Virus record (IMG/VR): IMGVR_UViG_3300045131_002362
Coordinates: 22,709-86,708 of that record
Direction: 5' to 3' (one strand)
Length of the DNA: 64,000 bases
Origin: a virus
Shown here: piece after piece, positions 16,995-24,971 of the stretch
Layout of the letters: every line of letters begins with the position of its first letter
Position numbering within the stretch: position 1 is the stretch's first letter
The notes under the pieces: generated by a model
What the model was told of the DNA's origin: nothing
Databases searched by the model: none
What the model saw: only the letters and a program-made list of their open reading frames with translations
Made by a program: the position numbers and the translations under genes

Positions 16995-17222
16995 TCAGCC
17001 CTTCTCGTAGAATTCGACGAGCACGAACTGCCAGTTCCACGCAAAATCGTGTTCGTAATTTTTGATGAGCTGGTGGAACCTCGCATGCGCCTCGCTCTCA
17101 TTCGGGAAGCTGCCTTTGTACCCGTTGAAGGGCTCCTTGCCCTCTTCCGCGTTGCCGATCTCGCCCGGCTCGACCAGCACGCCACCGTCGAGCAGCACCT
17201 TCCAACAATAGCGTTTCCTCAT
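16995..17222 (-). CDS. Hypothetical protein, 75 aa
   Basis: ATG 17222 overlaps the Rad50-C stop as ATGA. The protein begins MRKRYCWKVLLDGGVLVEPG and ends in an aromatic amphipathic stretch (HDFAWNWQFVLVEFYEKG). Nothing recognisable. Confidence 0.65.
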   Translation of the reverse strand: MRKRYCWKVLLDGGVLVEPGEIGNAEEGKEPFNGYKGSFPNESEAHARFHQLIKNYEHDFAWNWQFVLVEFYEKG

Positions 17223-17908
17223 ACCCTCACCACCTCGCTCTTTTCATAACCGATCTTGCGCACCTCGTACACGATGACGCCGGGCTCGCCGGCAATCACG
17301 TCGAGACTCTCGTCCGTCGCGGAGGCGTCGCCGATGTCGCTCTGGTGGACGACGACGGCCTGGATGTCGAGAGCGACGCATGTGTTGTACAGCATGCGCA
17401 GCGCACGCCTGCGGCCCGCAGAGCCGTGTAGGTTGCGGAACGGCTCGTCCAGCACAAGGACGCGCGAGGGCGCAGGCTGCTCGATAACGACAACGCAGGG
17501 CCGCAGCGCGAAGCTGAGCGTGTCCCACAGGCCGCCACCGGCGCAGTCGAAAGGATGGGCCTCGTCGCCAGCCTCCGTGCGCAGCAGCAGCTCGCACTCC
17601 GTCTTGCCCCGGTTCTCCCGGAAGCGCACGACGAAGGCGTCCTTGCGCCGGTCGTGGAAGACGTGGTGCATCGCCTTGGTGACGATCGCGCCTACGTAGT
17701 TGCCGAAGCCGCTCTGCACGCGCGCCGCGACGTACTGCACTGTCTTCTGCACCGCGTCGATGTCAGTCTGCACGGCGCGCGCCGCGTCCAGCTTCACGCG
17801 CGCCTCTTCCAGCCTTGAACGCACCAGCAATCTTTGAGAGAAGAGAGCGTCTCGGCGCTGGCGAAGGCTTGCCACGCTTGCAATAGGGCAGCTTGATTCT
17901 GTCTGCAT
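17219..17908 (-). CDS. Rad50/SbcC-like ATPase, C-terminal half as a separate gene
   Basis: The 229-aa protein contains the second half of an SMC/Rad50 ATPase head. The ABC signature-like segment is GGGLWDTLSFALR. Walker B is RVLVLDEPF, followed by a D-loop-like RNLHG and an H-loop AVVVHQSD. Residues 12-60 are a short coiled-coil arm. There is no Walker A; that lies in the gene at 20568-21938, which ends in a zinc hook. The two products should assemble into one head with the Mre11-like nuclease encoded between them. ATG 17908 follows AAAGGAATC; the gene begins inside the end of the upstream zinc-finger gene (146-nt overlap). Confidence 0.78.
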   Translation of the reverse strand: MQTESSCPIASVASLRQRRDALFSQRLLVRSRLEEARVKLDAARAVQTDIDAVQKTVQYVAARVQSGFGNYVGAIVTKAMHHVFHDRRKDAFVVRFRENRGKTECELLLRTEAGDEAHPFDCAGGGLWDTLSFALRPCVVVIEQPAPSRVLVLDEPFRNLHGSAGRRRALRMLYNTCVALDIQAVVVHQSDIGDASATDESLDVIAGEPGVIVYEVRKIGYEKSEVVRV

Positions 17909-18182
17909 GAATGATTCCTTTCTGCTCGAATTCCTCACCCGGCTGCCGCGATCCGCGACACGCCGGAAACTTCACACACCCGTAGAATGGCCCGTGCGGG
18001 CCTGTCGTAACCAGCCTCGTCTTCGCACCGCACTCGGGACACTCGCCCGGTCCGCAAGGGCGGTCGCTATACAGCCTGCCCTCCGCAGCGTACGCGCCGT
18101 CGAAAAGCGGCTCCTCGTCGTCCGCCCAGTACGAATCGTAAAGGCCGCTCCACATCTCCATGTCATCGGTTGTGTCGCTCAT
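17763..18182 (-). CDS. Topoisomerase-type zinc-finger protein, 139 aa
   Basis: The protein has an acidic N-terminus, then CPECGAKTRLVTTGPHGPFY and GCVKFPACRG, a four-cysteine finger like the C-terminal repeats of bacterial topoisomerase I. A basic Ala/Gly/Arg tail (about residues 110-139) is encoded in the 146 nt shared with the Rad50-C gene. No stop interrupts this overlap. ATG 18182 overlaps the previous stop as ATGA. Likely single-stranded nucleic-acid binding. Confidence 0.65.
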   Translation of the reverse strand: MSDTTDDMEMWSGLYDSYWADDEEPLFDGAYAAEGRLYSDRPCGPGECPECGAKTRLVTTGPHGPFYGCVKFPACRGSRQPGEEFEQKGIIHADRIKLPYCKRGKPSPAPRRSLLSKIAGAFKAGRGAREAGRGARRAD

Positions 18183-18652
18183 GGTCTGCCGCCTATGCTG
18201 TATTCCGGGATGTCTGTCAACACTCCGTTGAACTTCAGAAGCACTCCGGCCTTCTCAAGCGCGTCATGAGCACTGTCACCACGCGCTTTGGCTCGTTCGT
18301 GCTCGTTCATGCGGATGCGGGCGATCATGCGCTGTTTGTAATAAAGCGAATAGAGCGCCGCCACAGGAGACCGGTGCGCGAACTTCTTGATCGCCGTCTT
18401 ACACACGCGCTTCGGCTTGAACAGCGGAATGACACGATGACCATCCGAGAGAAAGCCTACCGTCTCAAAGCACCGTGTCTCTGACAGCACATCGTATTCG
18501 ATGCACAAGGGGTTAGCTTCGTCGTACTTCCCAAAATACCAGCGATACCTCTTAGCGGGATCGGGAACGAAGTCCTTCGCGAGATACTTTGCAAGATCAT
18601 CGCGTTTCTCGGCGCAGGTCGCGAGAATGTTTCCGTCAAACAAACGATTCAT
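18179..18652 (-). CDS. Hypothetical protein, 157 aa
   Basis: ATG 18652 (MNRLFDGNILATCAEKRD) follows GGTGGG; an upstream GTG at 18664 would add only four residues. Mixed alpha/beta with a basic central helix (KQRMIARIRMNEHERAKARG). No family recognised. Confidence 0.65.
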   Translation of the reverse strand: MNRLFDGNILATCAEKRDDLAKYLAKDFVPDPAKRYRWYFGKYDEANPLCIEYDVLSETRCFETVGFLSDGHRVIPLFKPKRVCKTAIKKFAHRSPVAALYSLYYKQRMIARIRMNEHERAKARGDSAHDALEKAGVLLKFNGVLTDIPEYSIGGRP

Positions 18653-18656
18653 TTCA

Positions 18657-18902
18657 TCACCCACCTCTCCCGAAAAGGATCGAGTCGAGTTCTCTCGCCA
18701 GATCCTTCAGCGTGTATCCCGTGCAGTGTCTCTTGGCGCCGAAAGCCTGCACCGACAGGGTTTTCAGCGAGGCCGAAATGCGCTTCACCTTTGCGACATC
18801 CTCCTCGGTGAGCCGCTGCTTGCACACGCAGCAGATCGACTCGAAGCCGCCGGATCTCGCGGCGATCTTCTCTTTCAGCGCGGAGCGATCAGATGGTGTC
18901 AT
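18657..18902 (-). CDS. Hypothetical protein, 81 aa, cysteine pair
   Basis: ATG 18902 (MTPSDRSALKEKIAARSG) begins 6 bp after the stop of the small zinc ORF. It contains SICCVCKQRL and, about 30 residues later, a RHC, possibly one metal site. A start at 18998 would run through the neighbouring ORF, so the shorter form is preferred. The ribosome-binding site is weak. Confidence 0.55.
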   Translation of the reverse strand: MTPSDRSALKEKIAARSGGFESICCVCKQRLTEEDVAKVKRISASLKTLSVQAFGAKRHCTGYTLKDLARELDSILFGRGG

Positions 18903-18907
18903 CGTTG

Positions 18908-19048
18908 TCACTTCAGCCTTCTCCAGATTGGACAATTCTCGATCTTGCACTTTCCATAGGTGAATGGGCGAGTCGTTCGATTGCTCGCATTGGCACATGC
19001 CCCGAGATCAAGATGCGAGCAGTTCCGCTTGAGTTGTCGAAAGGTTAT
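18908..19048 (-). CDS. Small cysteine-rich ORF without a canonical start, about 46 aa
   Basis: The frame TFRQLKRNCSHLDLGACANA continues to YGKCKIENCPIWRRLK and stop at 18908. Four regularly placed cysteines and a CPIW ending look like a real zinc-binding phage protein. No ATG, GTG or TTG lies between the Mre11-like stop and this motif. The best candidate is ATA at 19048, directly after AAGAAAGAG. Alternatives are translation from inside the nuclease gene or a decayed start. Confidence 0.4.
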   Translation of the reverse strand: MTFRQLKRNCSHLDLGACANASNRTTRPFTYGKCKIENCPIWRRLK

Positions 19049-19058
19049 CTCTTTCTTC

Positions 19059-19997
19059 TCAGATGCTGTTGATGATGTCACGGAGAAGCCTCCTCTGATT
19101 TTCGGTGAACACAAGTTCGCCGCACTTGCCTTCCTTCTCGATGCGCTCCAGCCCGGCCTTGAACGTGTCGCCGTATTGGAAGCCACCCGCGAGGGCCTCG
19201 CTGAACTCGTCCTTCTTGTCCTCCCGGCCCTTGTCCGCGTCCGAGCGCTCCAGCTCAAACACGTCCTTCTCGCCGACGAAGACGTTCTCGACGCTCATGT
19301 CGTCGAACAGGACGCAGAAGCGCGGCTGCTGTTCCTTGTAGCGCACGTCGCTGCGTGTGAAGCAGCCGATGTTGTGGAACTCGACGCCGCCGACCGTCAC
19401 GTCGAACGCCTTGTGGTTGTCGCCCGAGAACACCATGTCGTAGCCGAGCGCCTTGTACTTCGCGGCTTCCACCGCCACATTGCCCTCCGTCTGGCCGGGA
19501 AACACGGGCGTGTTGTGCCACAGCGTCTTGTGCGTGACGAGGACCGACAACTTTGTGTCGTGACTCGGCTGCGGTATCACGTCGCCCCAGCCGGCGCCGT
19601 AAACAGAGACAGCTTTGTCAAGTTCGTAGGTTGAACCCGAGAAGTTCCTCATCGACGGTCCGGCCTCGTCGAACAGGGCATTCAGCGAGGTCATGCGGTC
19701 ATTCGCGTTATGGTGAAATCGGTCGTGCTGGCCAGGCACGACGTAGAGCCGCACATGCGGCCAGAAGTGCTCGCGCAGCACATCCCGCAGCGTCCACCAG
19801 TCGTTGAAGCTGCGGCTGATGTCGAACGTGTCGCCGGCCACGAAGCCGGGGATGCCGTGCTTACGCAGATATCCCGCGAACTTCACCAGCTTCGCGCCGA
19901 TCACCTCGTTGAACGGACACGTCTCGCGCCGGTACTCGGGCGTCCGCGTCATCCAGTGGATGTCGGCCGCGAAGGCCGCTATCGGTTTCTTGCTCAT
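19059..19997 (-). CDS. Mre11/SbcD-like nuclease
   Basis: The 312-aa protein has the calcineurin-type phosphoesterase motifs in order: AADIHW (D-x-H, near residue 10), GIPGFVAGDTFD (GD), VVPGQHDRFHH (GNHD variant, GQHD), then LVTHKTLW and MVFSGDNHKAFDV (G-x-H). A C-terminal helical region would contact the Rad50 partner. It lies between the two Rad50-half genes, so it should form an end-processing complex for recombination-dependent replication, like T4 gp47/gp46. ATG 19997 has GGAGG six bases upstream and overlaps the previous stop as ATGA. Confidence 0.85.
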   Translation of the reverse strand: MSKKPIAAFAADIHWMTRTPEYRRETCPFNEVIGAKLVKFAGYLRKHGIPGFVAGDTFDISRSFNDWWTLRDVLREHFWPHVRLYVVPGQHDRFHHNANDRMTSLNALFDEAGPSMRNFSGSTYELDKAVSVYGAGWGDVIPQPSHDTKLSVLVTHKTLWHNTPVFPGQTEGNVAVEAAKYKALGYDMVFSGDNHKAFDVTVGGVEFHNIGCFTRSDVRYKEQQPRFCVLFDDMSVENVFVGEKDVFELERSDADKGREDKKDEFSEALAGGFQYGDTFKAGLERIEKEGKCGELVFTENQRRLLRDIINSI

Positions 19998-20314
19998 TCG
20001 GGCCTCCATTCGGGATCAGACGTGAGTTCGGGCACCCGGATCTCACAGCGCGTCTTCTTATCCGCGTCGATCACGAGCAGCTTGCCGGAGATCTCCTTGG
20101 CGTACCGGACAACCGCGAGCGCCGGAGACGCCCCGTTTCCGTGTTCGCCGCAAAGGATGCGACCGTCCTTCGTCTCGGCGCCTTTGAAACTGGCGTAATA
20201 GCGCATCATCGGATCAGGATGATTTTCGCGCTCGACCACGCGCATCGTAAGTCCGTGCTTTTCGGCAAAGGCTTGCAGCGTCATGCGCTCGGCCCGCTTT
20301 ATTTCGATCTTCAC
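19994..20314 (-). CDS. Hypothetical protein, 106 aa
   Basis: GTG 20314 overlaps the upstream stop as GTGA. Basic start (MKIEIKRAERMTLQAFAEKH), then an RYYASFKGAETKDGRILCG segment typical of small beta-barrel-like phage proteins. It is encoded between the Rad50-N and Mre11-like genes. Function unknown. Confidence 0.65.
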   Translation of the reverse strand: MKIEIKRAERMTLQAFAEKHGLTMRVVERENHPDPMMRYYASFKGAETKDGRILCGEHGNGASPALAVVRYAKEISGKLLVIDADKKTRCEIRVPELTSDPEWRPE

Positions 20315-20565
20315 GCCCGCACCCCCACGGCAGCCTCGACGGCCAATACCGCCGCCTCGGCTTTACGATTGGCCTCCTCGGCCTCGGCGGTGAGCCGCAC
20401 GGCCTCGGCGCGCTTCTCCTCGACCTTGGCGCTCAGCTCCTCGACAGTCGAGCAGCCGTATTTCTCCTTCGCCTCCAGAAGCAGCGCCGCGCGCTTCTCG
20501 TTGTTCTGCCGGTTGCGCTCGCTGGCCACCGCCAGCCTCTGTTGCAGCTCGTTCAGGTTCGCCAT
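20311..20565 (-). CDS. Coiled-coil protein, 84 aa
   Basis: ATG 20565 (MANLNELQQRLAVASERN) follows GGGAGA. Nearly the whole sequence is Ala/Glu-rich helix with heptads (ELSAKVEEKRAEAVRLTAEA). It follows Rad50-N directly, whose coiled coil is cut at the hook. It could therefore supply missing coiled-coil arm for the C-terminal half, an inference from position and composition only. Confidence 0.65.
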   Translation of the reverse strand: MANLNELQQRLAVASERNRQNNEKRAALLLEAKEKYGCSTVEELSAKVEEKRAEAVRLTAEAEEANRKAEAAVLAVEAAVGVRA

Positions 20566-20567
20566 AG

Positions 20568-21938
20568 TCATTCTCCCTTGTTCGCGTGCCAGTGCTTTTG
20601 TTCGGCTCCGCATTCGGGGCACACCGGATGCAGTCGCTTGTATTCCTCGATCTCCTCGCTCAGCGCGGCGACCGCGCTCCCCAAGAAAATCCTGTCGACC
20701 TCTGTTTTGCCGATCGATAAAACGAGCGCTTCCATCCCGGCCAACTCTTGCGCACAAAACTCAAGATCGCATGTTTCGTTCTTGGCGGAAAGGCATCTCC
20801 AGTCGGCCTCTCGGATGCCCACGGATTCGTCATGGCTGACGCGAAGCAAAGCCAGGTGCAGGTTCTCCATCTCGAAGATCTCGGACTCGGACATCTCTCG
20901 CTTCTCGCGCGCCGCCTGCGCCTGCGTCAGCATCAGCGCCGCCCTGCGTGGCGCGATGCCCGCGTCTCGCGGCAGCGCCGTCAGCCCGGCCAGTGTAGCA
21001 GCCATGCGGCCCAGCACGGCCTGCTCGCCGTCGCGCAGTACGACCGCCATATCCAGATCGACCATCGTGTCCTTGGCCCGCAGCGTGTCCGCTTTAGCCG
21101 GCAGCCGCGCCAGCTCGTCGGCGATGCGCGACAGGTCGGCTCTCTCAGCAACCGACGCCTCGCTCGCCTTTGCGGCACGCGAAGCGACTACGACTGCGCA
21201 ACTGGCAAAATCGACAGCCTCCCTGTGATCCGGAAGCACCTCGACCAGCCTATCACGGATAGAGACGAGCATGCCTACCAGCTCCTGCGCGTCCACAGCC
21301 GCCGACTCGGCGTATTCCGCGTCGATGACGGCCTCGGTCGCCGCGTCCAGCCCGGCGTACTTCGCGCCTGCCGCCTCCTCGCGCTCGATCTCCGCTTGCG
21401 CAAGACGCAGCTTCTCGTCGTTCGCGTTCTTACGCGTCCGCACCTCAGCAAGCGCCGCGTCGATCTGCACGAGGCCCACGGCCTTCGAGAGAACCTCCGC
21501 GACGCGCCCGTCCGTCTCGCAAAGCAGGAAGTTGCCAGTTGAGGCCGGTGGCCGCGCGCCCTGCAACTGGATGGCGTGAGGCGACAGGCGCAGCAGCGTG
21601 GCGACCTCCTCGGGCACCTCTCGGCCGATCGCGTTCAGCGGTTGGCCGTCGATCTCATACTCGTTCTTGCTCTTGCCGCGTCGGCGCACGATGCTGTGTT
21701 CCTTGCCATCGTCGCCCTCGATCAGCACGTCGACCTCGCTGCACGCGCCGCGCTTGGCTCCGTGACGCAGCAGGTCGATGCCTGCCGGAAGGTTGCGGAA
21801 GTGCTGATTCAAGCCGCGCACAATGGCGCTCTTGCCGCTTTCGCTTACGCCCGTGAACACGGTCAGCCGCTCGGCGAAGTCGAACCGGCTGTCGACATGA
21901 CTCAGCACATCCGTGAATCTAGCACTTTTAAGTTTCAT
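20568..21938 (-). CDS. Rad50/SbcC-like ATPase, N-terminal half ending in zinc hook
   Basis: The 456-aa protein starts with an SMC head: Walker A GVSESGKSAIV near residue 33, and a Q-loop-like AIQLQG near 144. A long Ala/Glu-rich coiled coil follows. It ends with HPVCPECGAEQ, a CPxC zinc hook, 20 residues before the C-terminus. Walker B and the signature are absent; they are encoded about 2.7 kb downstream at 17219-17908. In T4 gp46 and SbcC both lie on one chain. Start ATG 21938 (MKLKSARFTDVLSH); a GTG at 21950 adds four residues. Confidence 0.8.
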   Translation of the reverse strand: MKLKSARFTDVLSHVDSRFDFAERLTVFTGVSESGKSAIVRGLNQHFRNLPAGIDLLRHGAKRGACSEVDVLIEGDDGKEHSIVRRRGKSKNEYEIDGQPLNAIGREVPEEVATLLRLSPHAIQLQGARPPASTGNFLLCETDGRVAEVLSKAVGLVQIDAALAEVRTRKNANDEKLRLAQAEIEREEAAGAKYAGLDAATEAVIDAEYAESAAVDAQELVGMLVSIRDRLVEVLPDHREAVDFASCAVVVASRAAKASEASVAERADLSRIADELARLPAKADTLRAKDTMVDLDMAVVLRDGEQAVLGRMAATLAGLTALPRDAGIAPRRAALMLTQAQAAREKREMSESEIFEMENLHLALLRVSHDESVGIREADWRCLSAKNETCDLEFCAQELAGMEALVLSIGKTEVDRIFLGSAVAALSEEIEEYKRLHPVCPECGAEQKHWHANKGE

Positions 21939-22125
21939 TCGTTTTCTCACTTTTCAAGGCGCGACGCTCGTCAGCCAACCGCCCGATTGTCTTGACGAAG
22001 ATTGCGCCCTGATGCTTGTTGAGCCAATATTGAAGCTGCGCCAGTTCTTCAACGGAGCAGTCGTCCAGATCCTTTGTTGAGATCTCGCTCAGCTCACGAA
22101 TCGCAGCGTGAACATTCGCCGTCAT
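21928..22125 (-). CDS. Hypothetical protein, 65 aa
   Basis: ATG 22125 overlaps the upstream stop as ATGA; the end overlaps the Rad50-N start by 11 bp. Sequence MTANVHAAIRELSEISTKDL then a helical SVEELAQLQYWLNKHQGA. Small helical protein, unknown role. Confidence 0.65.
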   Translation of the reverse strand: MTANVHAAIRELSEISTKDLDDCSVEELAQLQYWLNKHQGAIFVKTIGRLADERRALKSEKTNET

Positions 22126-22340
22126 GCCCCGTGCTCCTTTTTTGTAAACAAAACGTACTGCGGAGAACCGCTGTCTTCGCCGCTTACGGCCCGCCCGTCT
22201 CGCACTTCAAAGTGCGACTCTTTCGGAATCGTGAACCCGGCATCGGTCAGTCGGTCGATCACTCTTTCAATAGCACATTGAGCATCGGCAGCTTCTATAT
22301 CGGCAAAGATGTTCAATGGTGTGATCCTGTGCATGCCCAT
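22122..22340 (-). CDS. Hypothetical protein, 72 aa
   Basis: ATG 22340 (MGMHRITPLNIFADIEAAD). Short alpha/beta protein with AIERVIDRLTDAGFTIPKES. No motif. It lies just downstream of the exonuclease gene. Confidence 0.65.
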   Translation of the reverse strand: MGMHRITPLNIFADIEAADAQCAIERVIDRLTDAGFTIPKESHFEVRDGRAVSGEDSGSPQYVLFTKKEHGA

Positions 22341-22349
22341 TACAAAACC

Positions 22350-23417
22350 TCACTTTTTATTGTAAGCACAGACGGGCACGGCGCCCTCCGCACGGGGCAG
22401 AGTCACGTCGGCGAACGAGGGCCACGCGGAGCGCGGCACGCCGTTCGAGTCCATGAGCGCCGCCATATCCTCCGGAACGCCCGGCTTGGGCCACGCCTTC
22501 GCCGACAGCAGCAGGGGCGGCATCGACGGTTCGCCATCGTAAGGCAACCGCACCAGCCGCAGGTTGCGCCGCAGGATCTCTGCGCCTGCATCGCTGTTGA
22601 GCGCCGCGCGGGCCTTCGGAACGCTAACGTTGAACGACCGGTTGGCCAGAAACTCGGCGACCGTCTTCTCACCGCATCCCGGAACGTTGCCAACGTTGTC
22701 GCTCTTGCACCCGCCCACGCACTTCGCGGCCACCACATCGGCGATCGCGATCTTCGTGTGCTTCTCGATATCATCCGCGTCGCACAGAACGCCCGTCGTC
22801 ACATCCGCCCACTTCACGCCCTCCAGCACTACCTGGTGCAGGTCGTGGTCGTTCGACACGATCACGACGGGCTTGTCGTACTTCGGCTTTCCGTCGACGT
22901 GGCCGTCTGTCTGCTGCTTCAGGCCGAGCACGAACGACGCGATCACGTCGTCGCTCTCGTAGCCGTGAACGCAATATCCCTGCACGTTGTAGCCTGGAGC
23001 GTACACGCAGCGCAGCAGCCGCTTGATCTCCTCCTTGCAGCCTACAACGCGCTCCTCCTTCTCCGTCTTCTTCTGCGTGCCCCTGTTGCCCTTGTAATCG
23101 GCGTACAACTGCTCGCGCCGAAGGCTGCGGCTGCTGTCAAACGCCATGACCGGAGCGCACGCGAAATTGCGGCACGCCTCGGCAACGTCCAGCATCACAT
23201 CGGCGGCGACGGCGTGGGCGATGCGCCCAGTGTCCGCACCGCAGCGCTTGCAGTAGTCGTCAGCCTTCGCCCACATGAGCCTGTACATCAGACACGATGT
23301 GTCGAAGAAGGCCGGGCGGACGCGCGCCTCCCGAAGGACACGCGCATTCGCCTCGCCAGCGCCGCCGTCCGCATAAGACGGGCGTGGCGCTAGGATCTCG
23401 TCGATCACGGGGGTCAC
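22350..23417 (-). CDS. 5'-3' exonuclease / flap endonuclease
   Basis: The 355-aa protein has the FEN/T4 RNase H layout: FFDTSCLMYRL (first metal Asp), LYADYKGNRG (arch region), HGYESDDVIASF (acidic pair), VIVSNDHDLHQ (second metal site) and the H3TH segment CVGGCKSDNVGNVPGCGEKT. It should remove RNA primers and flaps. A zinc-like CKRCG follows the first motif, an unusual addition. GTG 23417 overlaps the previous stop as GTGA. Confidence 0.85.
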   Translation of the reverse strand: MTPVIDEILAPRPSYADGGAGEANARVLREARVRPAFFDTSCLMYRLMWAKADDYCKRCGADTGRIAHAVAADVMLDVAEACRNFACAPVMAFDSSRSLRREQLYADYKGNRGTQKKTEKEERVVGCKEEIKRLLRCVYAPGYNVQGYCVHGYESDDVIASFVLGLKQQTDGHVDGKPKYDKPVVIVSNDHDLHQVVLEGVKWADVTTGVLCDADDIEKHTKIAIADVVAAKCVGGCKSDNVGNVPGCGEKTVAEFLANRSFNVSVPKARAALNSDAGAEILRRNLRLVRLPYDGEPSMPPLLLSAKAWPKPGVPEDMAALMDSNGVPRSAWPSFADVTLPRAEGAVPVCAYNKK

Positions 23418-23704
23418 GCCAGCCGCCCGGCAGGTTTTTCCGCCGCTCCCTTGCGCCCTTCGGCGATGTATCCCTTATCGAAGTCCGGCGCGGGCATGAC
23501 TGGCATCTTGCTCGTGACATAAAGGCGCGTGATGTCGAACCACTTGCCGTCCTCCAGCTTCCCGTCGGCGTTCGCCTTCGGTGTGACGACGGCCTGCACA
23601 CAGCCGTACAGGTCGAAGGACACGCAGGATACGACACCTGCAAACCCTGTGACGCGATCGGAAACCGTGAGGCCGAGCATCTTCATGTGAGTTTTGACGT
23701 TCAT
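23414..23704 (-). CDS. Conserved phage protein, 96 aa
   Basis: ATG 23704 follows GGAGAGAAC. The core LTVSDRVTGFAGVVSCVSFD then LYGCVQAVVTP and KWFDITRLYV is a pattern I recognise from many phage early regions, of unknown function. It looks like a small SH3-type barrel. Confidence 0.7.
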   Translation of the reverse strand: MNVKTHMKMLGLTVSDRVTGFAGVVSCVSFDLYGCVQAVVTPKANADGKLEDGKWFDITRLYVTSKMPVMPAPDFDKGYIAEGRKGAAEKPAGRLA

Positions 23705-23730
23705 GTTCTCTCCTTTTTGTTGTTTTGTGA

Positions 23731-24879
23731 CTACTGTGCTGTCGCCGCATCGGCAGGTTTCGGGATCGTCATCTGCCCAGCGACAACGATCGTGGACTGC
23801 GTACGGCAGATGCCAACAGACACCTCGCCGTCGGCCGTCATTGTGAAGTCGCCGCCCAGCTTGGCGAAGCGCGATACTATCGGAAGAGAGAATCGTACCT
23901 CATCGCCAGGCGGAAGCTCGACAGACGCATCGAACTCGGCGACCGGCTGTCCTCCGGACATCATCGCCACGCCAACCGAAGAGAACGTCAAAACGCCGCC
24001 GAACGAGTCGTTCGCCCCGAGGCCAAGAGCAGTGATGTCCTCCTCTAACTTACGAAGCGGAGCGGCAGCCATGAGTGTAACCGACTCCCTGCTGGCATTG
24101 TGCATCACGACGCGAAGCAGATTCGGGCGTTCCGCCGCAGAGATCTTCTCGACGAAGGTCGTTCCGTCCGAGAGCCTGAACGTGTGGAACGTAGCGCCGG
24201 CATCGTTGATCTCCCGGACGTACCCTGTGATGTCGAACATATTCACGAGCGACGGGTCGAAGCTGAACATCTCAGGAAGCGACGGGACCTTGTGCATAAT
24301 CGCGCTCTTGCTGTCCGTAGAACCCAACCATCCGCCGTCGTCTGCCAAAAAGGCGTACACGCGCCTCAACGTGGGGCGGTTGTCATCGCGCTTTGTGAAC
24401 TCGATTAGCAGCTTGCCGATGTCCTTGGACACATGCTCGCCCAGCGAGAACTCTAGGATACCTTGCGGAGCCTGCGGCGAAGGCATCTCGTTAGACTCGA
24501 ACGTGGCCGAGTGGATCGTCGTTCCTTTACCCTTGACGTGCAGGGCGTGCGTCAGGGGGTCGATCCAGGCCGTGCCCGTGCCGTCCTCCGGCAGCCGCAC
24601 GTTGGCGTAGGCCCGCAGCGCCTTGGCAGCGTTTGCGCCGCCGAACGCATTGTCGAACGGGAAGCACGCGCCCTTGGGGAACATGGACAGAACAGTGTCT
24701 ACCCACTCCTTATCGGCGTCGTAGAACACGTTGACGCTGCCTCCGCTCTTCGGCAAGATTCCGTACACGCAGCCGTTCGCTGCGAACACGATCGACGTGC
24801 CGCGCTTCATCGCCAGCTTGGCTGTCCGCGCCATCCACTCGGGATTGAGCGTCTTCTTCTCTTTCCTGATAATCTTCAC
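23731..24879 (-). CDS. Possible sliding clamp (DnaN-like)
   Basis: The 382-aa protein has the length of a beta clamp (about 365-380). Its texture of repeated short strands is similar to DnaN: RRVYAFLADDGGWLGSTDSK in the middle and a C-terminal half with VRFSLPIVSRFAKLGGDFTM. Sequence identity is too low to be sure by eye. Support is contextual: a clamp loader and family B polymerase are present, no other clamp candidate is seen in the window, and this gene has its own promoter 33 bp upstream, shared in type with the SSB-like gene. Start ATG 24879 follows AAAGGAGAG. Confidence 0.45.
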   Translation of the reverse strand: MKIIRKEKKTLNPEWMARTAKLAMKRGTSIVFAANGCVYGILPKSGGSVNVFYDADKEWVDTVLSMFPKGACFPFDNAFGGANAAKALRAYANVRLPEDGTGTAWIDPLTHALHVKGKGTTIHSATFESNEMPSPQAPQGILEFSLGEHVSKDIGKLLIEFTKRDDNRPTLRRVYAFLADDGGWLGSTDSKSAIMHKVPSLPEMFSFDPSLVNMFDITGYVREINDAGATFHTFRLSDGTTFVEKISAAERPNLLRVVMHNASRESVTLMAAAPLRKLEEDITALGLGANDSFGGVLTFSSVGVAMMSGGQPVAEFDASVELPPGDEVRFSLPIVSRFAKLGGDFTMTADGEVSVGICRTQSTIVVAGQMTIPKPADAATAQ

Positions 24880-24911
24880 TCTGTCTCTCCTTTATTGACC
24901 CATTCTTCAAA

Positions 24912-24943
24912 CATTATATCCGAACACGATCGCTTCCCGCGCC
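24912..24943 (-). promoter_or_regulatory. Phage-type promoter, copy 3
   Basis: Reverse strand GGCGCGGGAA, nine bases, TTCGGATATAATG, 33 bp before the putative clamp gene. Together with copies at 9186 and 12983 it defines a fixed-spacing motif. Confidence 0.75.
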
Positions 24944-24971
24944 GGATTTGTCGACGATTCGGAGCGCCCCG

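Noticed and set aside
22074-23393. 439-aa + strand ORF opposite the 5'-3' exonuclease
   Set aside because: Composition is Val/Arg/His/Leu-rich as in antisense frames; the minus strand encodes clear nuclease motifs.
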